Assembly (NCBI RefSeq): GCF_932526225.1
Contig: NC_064034.1
Coordinates: 8,914,001 to 8,978,000, forward strand
Source: Nematostella vectensis
Lineage: Eukaryota > Cnidaria > Anthozoa > Actiniaria > Edwardsiidae
Direction of reading: 5' to 3'
DNA: 64,000 bases
Below are positions 38,986 to 52,400 of the stretch, piece after piece. Both the position numbers and the translations under genes were made by a program. The notes under the pieces are model-generated. The model made no database searches and had not been told where the DNA came from. It saw only the letters and a program-made list of their open reading frames with translations. Each line of letters begins with the position of its first letter. The first letter of the stretch is position 1.

Positions 38986-39054
<69 letters not shown>

Positions 39055-39070
39055 TTTTTTTTTTTTTCTT
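38986..39070. repeat. (ATT)n microsatellite followed by poly(T)
   Basis: About 22 copies of ATT directly after the AATAAAGTT 3' end of the non-LTR element, then a run of T. It may be the element's own tail, the original target repeat, or both. Confidence 0.9.
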
Positions 39071-39338
39071 TTTCACCTACCCACCACACTACCACAACCT
39101 ATTCTATAGTCCCACTTTATCTTTTCACCACCCTCCACCACCTTCTAGTCTAACCTATCCACCTTTTCACCGTAATTACATTACTACCATCTCCACTCTA
39201 CATTAACCTTATTAGCCATCCTTCACCATCACTCTCCAACATCACCATACCATATGATCACACCCACCTCACTACCACACCACTTTAGGCCCCTACGTCT
39301 TGGTACGAATACCCGATCCAAACCAAAAACAAAAAAAA
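39071..39338. other. G-poor, C/A/T-rich spacer
   Basis: Almost free of G on the plus strand (CCACC, CACTACC, CTTTTCACC motifs). It matches in composition the stretch at 35945-36130 on the other side of the non-LTR element, as if one G-poor tract had been split. No gene seen. Confidence 0.6.
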
Positions 39339-40470
39339 GGGTTTGCTAAAACAAACTCATATATATACCTTTTCCACTCGCAGTGAGCCTGGGGTTACCT
39401 TTCGTGGCTAAAACATCACAAGAAATACACAGCTGTTGAACTCAACAACTGAAGTCCGCCATTTCTTCAAGCCAGAAAGGGGTCGGAGCAAACCCTTTTA
39501 TACCGGAACTCCGTGTTGAACTCCATTTTCTTTCCATTTTCTTTTCACCCCCGACATGCCCACGAGGCATTTCAAATAAGGTTATACAGCACAGGGAGCC
39601 CATCCCAATATATTACTGTTAGCCCCCCCTCCCCCCAGCAGAGCAGAGCTAGTACAATACTGAGAGACAATTTCACTCTGACATATCGAGAAAATTTAGC
39701 CAAAAATTGTCGTTTTTTTGCAAAACGCGGTCATTTCCATATAAGGAAACTAATATATTCTTTATTTGGAAAAGCTGCATGATTCTTGTAATTTTTAAGT
39801 TTGTCGTATCGCAGGGGCTTCGTCAACTTTATGACTTGTAATCAGAAGAGAAAAACAGTGACTTTGACCATCTTTAGTCTATAGAGAAAGTATCCGAAAA
39901 GACACTAAGATTCCTCGGTACCAGACCCCCAAAACGACAACGTTTTCTTCATATGACCTAGTGAGAAAATATCCCACGAACAAAAACAGACTTCGACTGT
40001 CTAGTCCTGGTACTGTACTGTAAAAAACACCGACGGTAAATAATTTCCCAACCTGGAGAGCTTTTTAGGAAAATCTGCCGGGAAATTATTACTCGTCAGG
40101 TCTGATACAGAGGGGTGTATTATTATAATGGTGTAATCCGGAATAACTGTTAATTCAATGCAACAATTCCTCAATTTAGATAGCATATTATAAGCGTATT
40201 TTCCAGGCGGCAAGTGAAGGATTTTGAATTCTAGACCATTTAGCAATAAATATCCCTAAAAAAAAAAACGACTTAGGTGCGACATTTCACTCTCTCCCAG
40301 TAGTATTCCATGCCCTAGAGCTCAGTGCGCATGACTAACTTAACATTTTGCGTCCAGTAGAGTTTGTTTCTACTTGTTCCGCTACGCTTTTCTAAAAAAA
40401 GACTCATTAACACATACCAAAGATGTGCCAGTGATTCTACTAGAGATCAAGCTGTTTTGTTAACTCCAAT

Positions 40471-43400
40471 ATGAAGGAAACACGAATTAAAGTTATTCTT
40501 GGTGTTCTCCTGATGTTGTACCTCATCAAAGATACCTCGACGACTTTACAAACAGCGCCAGGAGAGCTAGCAAAAAAACTGGCAGAATTGGCGATCAATG
40601 GTTTAGGAACAAGCGAAATGCAGGTAAACTTTTAAGTATTAACATACTTTTTTCGATTTTGGAAATTTACTGTTTTTTACTGATTGTTTCTAAAACTTGT
40701 GGAAAGTGTGTTTCAATCATAATCTGTCATTTCAACCAATCGAATCTCTAACCGCCATGCAAATGTGTGTAGAGGTGATATGTTCGCTTGTAAATAAGCT
40801 ATGAAAGAGGGGAATGACACAAGAAAAAATGTAAAAATGACAAGAACCGTAAAAGGAAGCAGAGTATACGTTTGTCGATTAAAGATGTGAATTTCTCATC
40901 AAAACAATTGATAAAATACTTAGGTTATAGTAAAGACTTTAAACCTGGAGCATGTGTGAGACTATTATCTGTCATACCGAAGTTAGTATTCTAAAAATAT
41001 AGTAGTACACCTTTTGCTGTTCAAATAACGGGAAAGGGACATTCATTTGTGCCAAAATTTACATCGTACGCTCATCAACATCTCACATCTCATTAAATAT
41101 TCGTGAACATTCATTAGCATCAACAGAGAAACTATAACGCAATTGGACATTTCAATTCCAATGGAACGAACATTCTTTTACGCGCATTGACTATCAGTAG
41201 CGTATATTGATGAACGTACAATCTGAATACACGTTAACGATACAACGTTTGGCACAAACGAATGAATCACAAGAGTGTCTGGGTCGTAAGAATTAAAGTA
41301 ATATTCTAGTATTTGGCAGATTTGAACAAACTTATAGAGTTGAAGTTAGTCAGATTTAGTTAACTAAGAGAAAAAGTTTCATATTCTAGTTATGCGGATA
41401 AAAATGATTTCTGATACGACGTAGTTTTGCATTTAAATTAGATGCACTTGATGCAGTTGAGCGAAGATATTGTTTGCCATTTACAGATGGAAAATGTTTT
41501 TGTTCAGAGGCTTACTTTCATAATTTGACGTATCTTGCGAAACAAATATACGTAGCATGTATATGCCACATATGTCTTGTAAAACCCAAACTGTCGCGAT
41601 CTCGTACCAGAACAATGAATAAAATACACCAAAAACTGGAAATCGACTCTGCCTAATCTGCAGAGTCGATTTCCAGTTTTTGGTGTATTTTCCACATATG
41701 TCTTGTATACCTTTGACATATAAGTCAACTATATGTGGCATATACATCAGGAACATTTCAAAACCATCCATTGTGTTCGCAATTCCCTGTTGTCCGAAAA
41801 TCACCTAAGCATTTTTATATATATTCCAAATTTTGTTTCCCGAAATGGCTCTTTTTTCTTTAAATACTTTCAAATAGCTTTAAATAGCGATTTTGACCAA
41901 ATTTACCATGAAGTATTTAAATAGCTGCTAATAAACTACGTAAGAACACTTAATTCGTAGTGTGAACATTTCATAGAACATTGGATATTTCCTCTAAAAC
42001 CTCAGTGCAAGATCCCCAATATTGAAATATATGATTCAAGAGAATATATACAGTATAAATATCAGTGTTCAGGCCCGTAGCCAGGGGGGTTCGGGTGGTG
42101 GTTGGGAGGGGGTGGGGGCTCGGGAAGAATCACTCCCCTACTCATTCGACTGGAAGTTCCGCTCTTATTACGCGAAATTAAGTACCACTATAAGATAGGA
42201 CGAGCTACCTAAGAGAAAATGCATTATGGGTAAAGAACTCCCGCTCAAGCAAAATAGGTCGTATAATATAAAATTCATCAACATCTATTTTTTCAGCTTG
42301 CGAAAAAAAAAATCGGAAAAATATTTAAAAAAAAATATCTAGGATTAAAAGTTTAGGTACTGGTGAATCGCGAAGCTTACTGCCAGACCGTATGCGAATT
42401 AGATTTTGTGACGTCACAAGAAGAGTACTTTCGCTTTTTCTCCAGTCATTCTTATCGCTTGCGCGGACTTTGGCTTTTAAGCCAAAGATTTAAAAATCTC
42501 GAGAATAAGGCTCGCCATGGCATCAATTTAACCATAAATGATATTTCAGTAAGAATCAAAATGATGACGCCGGAGCATTTTATTCCAAATCGCTAAATGA
42601 TTTCAACTTTTTTGATAGCGCGCTCGACCGCCATCTTGGATTTCACTCGTAAGAAAAATCACAGACTGGAAGACCGTTTGATGTTCCGAACAATGGACAA
42701 CGTCGTGCGATACTTGGAGCATATAACACTATTGCTTGGCAGCCTCAACAACGTTCAAATGTAGGATTTGGAGTCGATTTCAACTTTTAACTTGATAGCG
42801 CGCTCGACAACCATCTTGGAATTTAAACTCGTAAGAAAGAAATAGAGAATAGAATAACGCCAATCTTTTTGAGTTCGTCCGACGAGACGAATCCATAGCC
42901 TCCTCCGCTACGTATTTGAGCCCCCTAGAAAGGGGAATTTGTAAAGGCAAAATGTTTACTTATGCAATGAGAATGTGGAATGGCCTTCCTGTTGGCGCAA
43001 TCACCCAGCCCACTTTTGACAGTTTTCTGGCATTTATTTAGTTATATAATTAAAGTTTTTTTTATACCTTTATGTTATGGCTATGCCTTTGTGGAGTAAT
43101 GCATTAAACGTAAAACGTTATGGTAATTAGTGATAATTAGTGTTTACCGGCTCCGTCAAATCGAGAGCCAAAAAGCCGGAATTCTGAAACTAGTAGGGTG
43201 TTTTGTAAAATTCATAAAAAAAGAGGTTTTAACCAAATAAAAAAAGGCTTTCTACTTCGCACTCATGAAATAATTTAGTTTTTTTCATAAATTGCTTGAA
43301 ACTGGCATTCCATCTGTAAAAGTGTGGTACAAAACATGAATGCATTGAATGGGTTTCCCTTCCCATTTTAAATACTTCAAATTAAAAAACTTCCAGTCGA

Positions 43401-46400
43401 TCATGGATACCAGAGCTGCATGAAGCGTTATTCCATCAAGTTTTTACATTCAAGGTACGAATGGATGACAAATTATTTATAATACGTTTATAATGTTAAC
43501 AGGGATACTATGACAAGCTGACATTCAAGAGCCTGGACCTTAATGGAAACAGTATACTGAATGACCTTGCTACACGGTTCGCTAACAAACTACAGACAAA
43601 GGTTACGATAGCGAGAAAGATTAAGGATGCGGTGGAAGTATCTTACGCAAAGTCAGCCACCGTCACAAGTCGCACAGAATGCTGCAAAGCAGACACTAGA
43701 TGGCTGAAATACGACTCAAGGTTCAGAACTAAAGTAAATTTGGATGAAATGTGCGTGATCATCTCCGGTGCTGCATCTTCTAATCCCAAACAACTACAAG
43801 ATAATGTCCTCCAAACCATGAAACAGAACATTGAGAACAACCCGACACTGACATGGCAGTACTTTGGCTCAGAAGAAGGATTGTACACCAACTACCCAAT
43901 GATAAGAGACTCATCAAGCTGCTCTTCGTATGACCCACGCTACAGACCTTGGTACGTGGAGGCGGCGAGTCCGCAGCCCAAGGACGTGATTCTTGTAGTG
44001 GATTACAGTGGATCAATGGGTGGCTCTCGGTTGCCGATCGCTAAAGAGGCTGCCAAGACTGTACTAGACACGCTGAATCCACGTGACAGGGTGAGGGCAT
44101 CCTACTGATTTTAATCGCCTTTTAATCTAGGTGATAGCAATTTCTCTTCGGCCAAATATTAGCTCAGGTTCTTATGCAAATTTCAACTTGAACAAGGAAA
44201 AATAGCAAATTGACCCTCTAAAAAAAAAGACTATGCCCACAGCCTATACTATTCAGGCGCGTACCCAGGATTGGCTGAGGGGGGGGGGGGGGGGGGGGGG
44301 GGGGTGCGCAGTCATATGAATCATATGGAAAAGGCATAGTATTTGAAGATTCCATTATAAAAAATGACCCACATTTTGTCTGCCAAGAAGGGGGCAGGGG
44401 GGGGGGGGGGTGCGCTATTCGAATCTACCGTCATGTTCCGATTAGTTATATTGAGTTCTTTGCAGGTAGCATTTCTCGCTTTCGAGTCTGGTGTCCGGCG
44501 AGTCAAAGTGACCAGTGGTGACGCTAAGGATGAGAAGTGCTTCGAATCCAGCCTGGCAAAAGCGTCCCCTGTCAACATAGACATCCTGAAGAAGTTTTTG
44601 GATGGAGAGTATGCCAGCGGTGAGAATTATAAATGTCAATAAGGTTTCTGTCAATGGGCTACAATTTCTCCTAGTTCACCATATTTAGCAAATTGACATT
44701 TACATTTAGCAGCATGTTGTAGACAATACCTAAGTGGCACTAAAATTACGATGTTATGGTGTACATAGACGACGGAATACATTCAATACCGACAACAAAG
44801 CTCAACTCAGATTTGCTTGACCTTTCTCAAGAAATATGGAATACTGTGAACTCACTAGGTCGACAATATACTTGGTTATTTTTTTTATAAATTGAAAACT
44901 GTCGGGTATTTATTCCATTGAAGACCTTTCCCGACTGTCGGGCATATAGCCACTGCGTTTATCAAACAGTTCTATCTATCTATATTAATAGCAGGCGCGT
45001 ACCCAGGTACCCCGAACGAATAACTAGATTAATGACAAACCAGCCATCATTTTATCTTGCTAAGGTGGTACAATGTACGCCGTTGCATTTAACGCTGCCT
45101 TTGACATCTTGGACAAGTACTACAAAGAAAAAAATACCACAAGACGACCCGTGATACTCTTCATGACGGACGGGGCGCCTAATGATGACCCTGGGACCAT
45201 ACTAAACACCGTGAAGATGCGCAACCAGGGCTTATCCACCAAGGCAGACATCTTGACGTTTGGTATGGGCGGTGGTATTAGTCCTGCTGGGGTAGATTTA
45301 TTGCAGAGCCTGGCAGAGCAAACAATTGACGGGGGCGCGGTGAGTAACCCTGGTGGCTAGCTATTATCCGGGCTCAAGGGGGCGCGGTGAGTAACCCTGG
45401 TGGCTAGCTATTATCCGGGTTCAAGGGCGCGCGGTGAGTAACTCTGGTGGTTAGCTATTATCTGGGCTCGAGGGGGCGCGGTGAGTAACTCTGGTGGCTA
45501 GCTATTATCCGGGCTCAAGGGGGCGCGGTGAGTAACTCTGGTGGCTAGCTATTATCCGGGCTCAAGGGGGCGCGGTGAGTAACTCTGGTGGTTAGCTATT
45601 ATCTGGGCTCGAGGGGGCGCGGTGAGTAACCCTGGTGGCTAGCTATTATCCGGGTTCAAGGGGGCGCGGTGAGTAACCCTGGTGGCTAGCTATTATCCGG
45701 GCTCAAGGGGGCGCGGTTAGTAACTCTGGTGGCTAGCTATTATCCGGGCTCAAGGGAGCGCGGTGAGTAACTCTGGTGGCTAGCTATTATCTGGGCTCGA
45801 GGGGGCGCGGTGAGTAACCCTGGTGGCTAGCTATTATCTGGGCTCTAGGGGGCGCGGTGAGTAACCCTAGTGGCTAGCTATTATCCGGGCTCAAGGGGGC
45901 GCGGTGAGTAACCCTGGTGGCTAGCTATTATCTGGGCTCAAGGGGGCGCGGTGAGTAACCCTGGTGGCTAGCTATTATCCGGACTCAAGGGGGCGCGGTG
46001 AGTAACTCTGGTGGCTGGCTATTATCTGGGCTCAAGGGCGCGCGGTGAGTAACCCCGGTGGCTAGCTATTATCCGGGCTCAAGGGGGCGCGGTGAGTAAC
46101 CCAGGTGGCTAGCTATTATCCGGGCTCAAGGGCGCGCGGTGAGTAACTCTGGTGGTTAGCTATTATCTGGGCTCGAGGGGGCGCGGTGAGTAACCCTGGT
46201 GGCTAGCTATTATCCGGGCTCAAGGGGGCGCGGTGAGTAACCCTGGTGGCTAGCTATTATCCGGGCTCAAGGGGGCGCGGTTAGTAATTCTGGTGGCTAG
46301 CTATTATCCGGGCTCAAGGGAGCGCGGTGAGTAACCCTGGTGGCTAGCTAATCCGGGCTCAAGGGGGCGCGGTGAGTAACTCTGGTGGCTAGCTATTATC

Positions 46401-49400
46401 TGGGCTCGAGGGGGCGCGGTGAGTAACCCTGGTGGCTAGCTATTATCTGGGCTCTAGGGGGCGCGGTGAGTAACCCTAGTGGCTAGCTATTATCCGGGCT
46501 CAAGGGGGCGCGGTGAGTAACCCTGGTGGCTAGCTATTATCCGGGCTCAAGGGGGCGCGGTGAGTAACTCTGGTGGCTAGCTATTATCCGGGCTCAAGGG
46601 GGCGCGGTGAGTAACCCTGGTGGCTAGCTATTATCTGGGCTCAAGGGGGCGCGGTGAGTAACCCTGGTGGCTAGCTATTATCCGGACTCAAGCGGGCGCG
46701 GTGAGTAACTCTGGTGGCTGGCTATTATCTGGGCTCAAGGGCGCGCGGTGAGTAACCCCGGTGGCTAGCTATTATCCGGGCTCAAGGGGGCGCGGTGAGT
46801 AACTCTGGTGGCTGGCTATTATCTGGGCTCAAGGGCGCGCGGTGAGTAACCCTGGTGGCTAGCTATATCCGGGCTCAAGGGGGCGCGGTGAGTAACCCTG
46901 GTGGCTAGCTATTATCCGGGCTCAAGGGGGCGCGGTGAGTAACTCTGGTGGCTAGCTATTATCCGGGCTCAAGGGGGCGTGGTGAGTAACCCTGGTGGCT
47001 AGCTATTATCCGGGCTCAAGGGCGCGCGGTGAGTAACTCTGGGGCTAGCTATTATCTGGGCTCGAGGGGGCGCGGTGAGTAATCCTGGTGGCTAGCTATT
47101 ATCTGGGCTCTAGGGGGCGCGGTGAGTAACCCTAGTGGCTAGCTATTATCCGGGCTCTAGGGGGCGCGGTGAGTAGCCCTGGTGGCTAGCTATTATCCGG
47201 GCTCAAGGGGGCGCGGTGAGTAACCCTGCTGGCTAGCTATTATCCGGACTCAAGGGGGCGCGGTGAGTAACTCTGGTGGCTGGCTATTATCTGGGCTCAA
47301 GGGCGCGCGGTGAGTAACCCCGGTGGCTAGCTATTATCCGGGCTCAAGGGGGCGCGGTGAGTAACCCAGGTGGCTAGCTATTATCCGGGCTCAAGGGCGC
47401 GCGGTGAGTAACTCTGGTGGTTAGCTATTATCTGGGCTCGAGGGGGCGCGGTGAGTAACCCTGGTGGCTAGCTATTATCAGGGCTCAAGGGGGCGCGGTG
47501 AGTAACCCTGGTGGCTAGCTATTATCCGGGCTCAAGGGGGCGCGGTGAGTAACCCTGGTGGCTAGCTATTATCCGGGCTCAAGGGGGCGCGGTGAGTAAC
47601 TCTGGTGGCTAGCTATTATCCGGGCTCAAGGGGGCGCGGTGAGTAACTCTGGTGGCTAGCTATTATCTGGGCTCGAGGGGGCGCGGTGAGTAACCCTGGT
47701 GGCTAGCTATTATCTGGGCTCTAGGGGGCGCGGTGAGTAACCCTAGTGGCTAGCTATTATCCGGGCTCAAGGGGGCGCGGTGAGTAACCCTGGTGGCTAG
47801 CTATTATCCGGGCTCAAGGGGGCGCGGTGAGTAACTCTGGTGGCTAGCTATTATCCGGGCTCAAGGGGGCGCGGTGAGTAACCCTGGTGGCTAGCTATTA
47901 TCTGGGCTCAAGGGGGCGCGGTGAGTAACCCTGGTGGCTAGCTATTATCCGGACCCAAGGGGGCGCGGTGAGTAAACCTGGTGGCTGGCTATTATCTGGG
48001 CTCAAGGGCGCGCGGTGAGTAACCCCTGTGGCTAGCTATTATCCGGGCTCAAGGGGGCGCGGTGAGTAACTCTGGTGGCTGGCTATTATCTGGGCTCAAG
48101 GGCGCGCGGTGAGTAACCCTGGTGGCTAGCTATTATCCGGGCTCAAGGGGGCGCGGTGAGTAACTCTGGTGGCTAGCTATTATCCGGGCTCAAGGGGGCG
48201 CGGTGAGTAACCCTGGTGGCTAGCTATTATCCGGGCTCAAGGGGGCGCGGTGAGTAACTCTGGTGGCTAGCTATTATCCGGGCTCAAGGGGGCGCGGTGA
48301 GTAACCCAGGTGGCTAGCTATTATCCGGGCTCAAGGGCGCGCGGTGAGTAACTCTGGTGGTTAGCTATTATCTGGGCTCGAGGGGGCGCGGTGAGTAACT
48401 CTGGTGGCTAGCTATTATCCGGGCTCAAGGGGGCGCGGTGAGTAACCCTGGTGGCTAGCTATTATCCGGGCTCAAGGGGGCGCGGTGAGTAACCCTGGTG
48501 GCTGGCTATTATCTGGGCTCAAGGGCGCGCGGTGAGTAACCCCTGTGGCTAGCTATTATCCGGGCTCAAGGGGGCGCGGTGAGTAACTCTGGTGGCTGGC
48601 TATTATCTGGGCTCAAGGGCGCGCGGTGAGTAACCCTGGTGGCTAGCTATTATCCGGGCTCAAGGGGGCGCGGTGAGTAACCCTGGTGGCTAGCTATTAT
48701 CCGGGCTCAAGGGGGCGCGGTGAGTAACCCTGGTGGCTAGCTATTATCCGGGCTCAAGGGGGCGCGGTGAGTAACTCTGGTGGCTAGCTATTATCCGGGC
48801 TCAAGGGGGCGCGGTGAGTAACCCTGGTGGCTAGCTATTATCCGGGCTCAAGGGGGCGCGGTGAGTAACTCTGGTGGCTAGCTATTATCCGGGCTCAAGG
48901 GGGCGCGGTGAGTAACTCTGGTGGCTAGCTATTATCCGGGCTCAAGAGGGCGCGGTGAGTAACCCTGGTGGCTAGCTATTATCCGGGCTCAAGGGGGCGC
49001 GGTGAGTAACTCTGGTGGCTAGCTATTATCTGGGCTCATGGGGGAGGGGGGGGGGGGGCTATCATAATAACAGACTGGGTGATCGTTCGCAAAATCAATT
49101 TTAACCCAAGGGATATCACTTTAGGTGTAGTCAATAGCAATTTTTATACCCCTTAGAGATAGTACTGGAAGCACATTTTATGTTTTTGAGAATTTTGTTG
49201 CAGCTCTTATAAACCAATAATTCTACTTCAGGTTTGCCTTTCGATTTTCCGATATTTAGTATTCAAGAAATAATTCAAATAAGAGTGGAAAAATAAAAAT
49301 AAAAATCCAGAACGCATTCTCTGTATGCACATCTCTGTAGGCACCCTCACAAATGATGATACACAGAAACATCAACATTGCAGATACAACAGCTGTATAT

Positions 49401-52400
49401 TTTATAGAATCATCAAAATCTAGATATTCATCATAAACACTGATGCTATGCCTAAATTTATTCTATTTTACAAATTTTTAGCGGATTTATAGCGTTTCGA
49501 AGTTTCCCTAACAACGGCCCTCAGAGATGTGTCCCGACACCTTTTAGCCGTTGCTCGAAGTGCCCGCAAATTAGTCCAGGTAACTAAAGCTTCACTAATT
49601 ATTCCTCAGGAATGTACTTCCTCCTTATATTTGGTGCACAGAAGCTCATTGCGCAATATTGCAAACTAAACAAGGCGGTGCTTGCATTATCGTTGCTATC
49701 CCTTTTTTAAAGATATATACGGTGACTTTCGTCGTATTCGGATGAGCCGCTTGACCTTAGGAATTTTTAACCCTGAGAGATAGCATTAAAAAAAATGCTC
49801 GTTTTAATTGGCTGATGGATCCTGTATTGTTATGTTACCGACAAAAAAGTCGAAAGTATTAACCGATCAGTTGACTTGTGGTTTATTGTAAAATACTATT
49901 CAAGCGACTGGGCCACCATTTAGCGTGAGACACCCAGAATCGGAAAAATCCTCCCCCGGCGTAAAAAAACCCTAAAAGATATCAGAATCGGAGAAATCCT
50001 AAAACAACCCCTAAGAGATAGCAGTTGGTAAGAATTTTATACCCTAAAAGATAGGTCGAGCACCCCCGTCTACTTTTCTGGAAAGTCTCCCCCGGGGTTT
50101 TAAGCTATGCTTTTTTTGTAGGTTGGAAGATACACCCCTGTAACAGACGTGTCTAACCTCCGTAACCGTATGGCTACCTACTACTCTGCGTTCTCAAGGA
50201 AGGAAGACGACAAACCAATTTTCTCGGTTCCATACGTAGATACTTTGGGACTAGGTTAGTATTTTGCTGTATATTTGACAACCATTTCCTTTCGGTTTCA
50301 GATTGGCATCTTTTCTCCGTTACCTTCCAAAAAGTTTATCAGCATTAAGCCGCTATATTGACACCTTTGCGTGCCGCTACTACATAGCCTTCCTTTTTTA
50401 TTACCACGGAGCGTTTATTTGTTGTCGGCCGCTACTAACATCTCAGTCTTTTCCTGTTACAGTTGACACTAAGCTACTAACATGTTTAGGTATCTCACAA
50501 GCCTACCAACCACCATAGCGAAGTTTATTTGGGCTATTGACATCTAGGTGTCTCGAAATCCTGTCAACCATTATAGTCCGTCCCTTATACCGTCAATAGA
50601 TATATGCATATGCCTTTCCATTATTACTATGTAATGGCTTTTTTTTGAAACTAAGCTTCATGACATGGAATCAATCCTTGCTACATTTTGTAAATCCTTT
50701 AATCTCATTCTTATGGAGCCTTACAAAGTCACTCCTTATGTATGCTAGCAAAGGAAAAGTCCTTTTTTAAACACTAACATCCCAGTAAGCTTCGTCAAGA
50801 TAAGGGTTTAAACAATGGGTGTACGAGGGGCGACCTTTTCCTACGTGGGTGTGCCAATTGAGTTACTTGGACTGCCGTGCCGTGACGTAAGGTTTACATG
50901 GTTACTACTGACGGTGGTAATACACTACATGCTGGCTGCGTTAGTGCACATGGCTTGCTCCACACGTGATCATAATGATTGACAGCATTCCAACCATTTT
51001 TGCACAAAGCTTTCTTGATACTAATCCTGGCTCCACCAGAGTTACACTAGACTAAGATGGTGCCTTAATGGCATCTTCATGTGTCTTTCAGGCCTTTTGA
51101 CCAGCATAACTTTCCCCTGTTATCACCAAGGAAAGTTTATTGGCGTTGCCGGCACTGACGTGGTGATGTCCGAGCTTCTCGCTGACGTCACATACTTCAA
51201 TCAAGGCCAGGCCTCGTACGCGTTTGTGGCGGACAGTTCGGGTCGTACCATGATGCACCCTCTTCTCCCCAAGCCGTCAGATCCTTATCAAGCGCCGTTC
51301 TTTTTGGACATACGGGACCTAGAGCCAGAGGGGAACTTCTCAGATATTATTTTCTCGGGAATCAAAAGGTACTATCCCTTAAAGACATCGAGAATTAGTA
51401 CAGTGACGAATTTAGAGAGTCTACTGTAGGAATGCTTGCGTTTACCCTTCAGACTGCAAGTTTAGAAGAAATTTATGGGAACTTAAATAAAAAATTGACC
51501 TCCCCTCTAGAAATCCTAGAAAAAAACAATACGAAAGATGAAGAGCCTTTATTTCAAACGAAACTTTTTATTCAAATTAAAGAAATGTTATCATGCTTAT
51601 AATTGTTCAAGAACTAAGGTTTTACTTCCCTCAGCCAAACACCAGGATCTCTGTTCCTCACCTCATCCCGGTTCCTTGCGCGCGGTGGCTCAATTTACGA
51701 CGGCGTCACAACAAAAGCTATCCCTTCTATGTACTACTGGAAGCCGATACCCGATACAAACTTCACGCTAGGCATTGTGGTTAAAAAAGACGTTAAGAAC
51801 TATATCACAGACGCTGTGAAAAAACCCGAAGGTGAGAGCGCACGAAGTTTCATATTCGATCAATCCCGGTGTAAATAGTATGCGGACCATGTGTTGTTTT
51901 TTTTTGTCAGGTTTCAAGTTTGTGTATCATCGACTTGACCTCAGCCTTCCTACCACTACATGTCAGTACTTTAGTCGCTATGGAGTTAAAGGCAAGTCTT
52001 CAATTTAAGTTTTTTTTATTGATTTTTGTTTCTTCAATATTAAGGTTTAAGTTGAAGTTCAGTTACCTATTTTAGATATAAAATAAGGACTCCTTCACGC
52101 AGTAGAGTACAAATTTGGGGTGGATTTATTTAGATATCTCTCAGCTTGAGCATTTGCAACAAGACATGAGAAAAACAGGCTTAAACTCTTCTTTATTTTT
52201 ATAGATAAAGCCATAGTCAAATTCGGCCCTCAAGCATTCAAGAACCCGTATGAATACCTCGGAAATGAAGAGACCGACAAGACAGTCGCAGAATATGTGA
52301 AATACTTTGATGGCGGCACAAGCGAAAAGTTCAAGGAATCGATCCGTAACACTGTGTATGTGACGCAGATGGCAGAGACGATTTGGGGAAAAAGCAACAC

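Larger units (their letters stand above)
36316..39053 (+). mobile_element. 5'-truncated non-LTR retrotransposon with restriction-like endonuclease (R2/R4/Dong/NeSL-type), between (ATT)n tracts
   Basis: The coding part (36318-38830) gives a reverse transcriptase followed by a C-terminal CCHC plus PD-(D/E)xK-like region, the order found in the older, site-specific non-LTR families. The 3' end runs into AATAAAGTT and then (ATT)n (38986-39053). The 5' end begins abruptly inside the protein, right after (ATT)n. Members of the R4/Dong group are known to target TAA-type repeats in some animals, which fits the setting. Clade assignment is inference. It is broken by one frameshift at the RT/endonuclease junction. 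Confidence 0.75.
39339..44500 (+). repeat. Tandem duplication block, left copy (A): 5' flank and exons 1-3 of the VWA-Cache gene
   Basis: Starts at GGGTTTGCTAAAACAAACTC, shared with 60502, and stays alignable to the window edge in the right copy. Offset is about 21.16 kb at the start, 20875 at the start codons, 19528 at exon 2, because copy A has extra DNA: about 270 bp near 39690-39955 and about 1.5 kb in intron 1 (about 41572-43075). The true right end of the block lies beyond what the window shows. Confidence 0.92.

Noticed and set aside
42363-42596. 77-codon ORF in intron 1 of copy A
   Set aside because: Contains no recognisable domain and lies in insertion-type DNA absent from copy B.
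45330-49055. CRISPR-like array
   Set aside because: Units are contiguous 47 bp repeats without unique spacers, in a eukaryotic intron, and built from the exon/donor junction.
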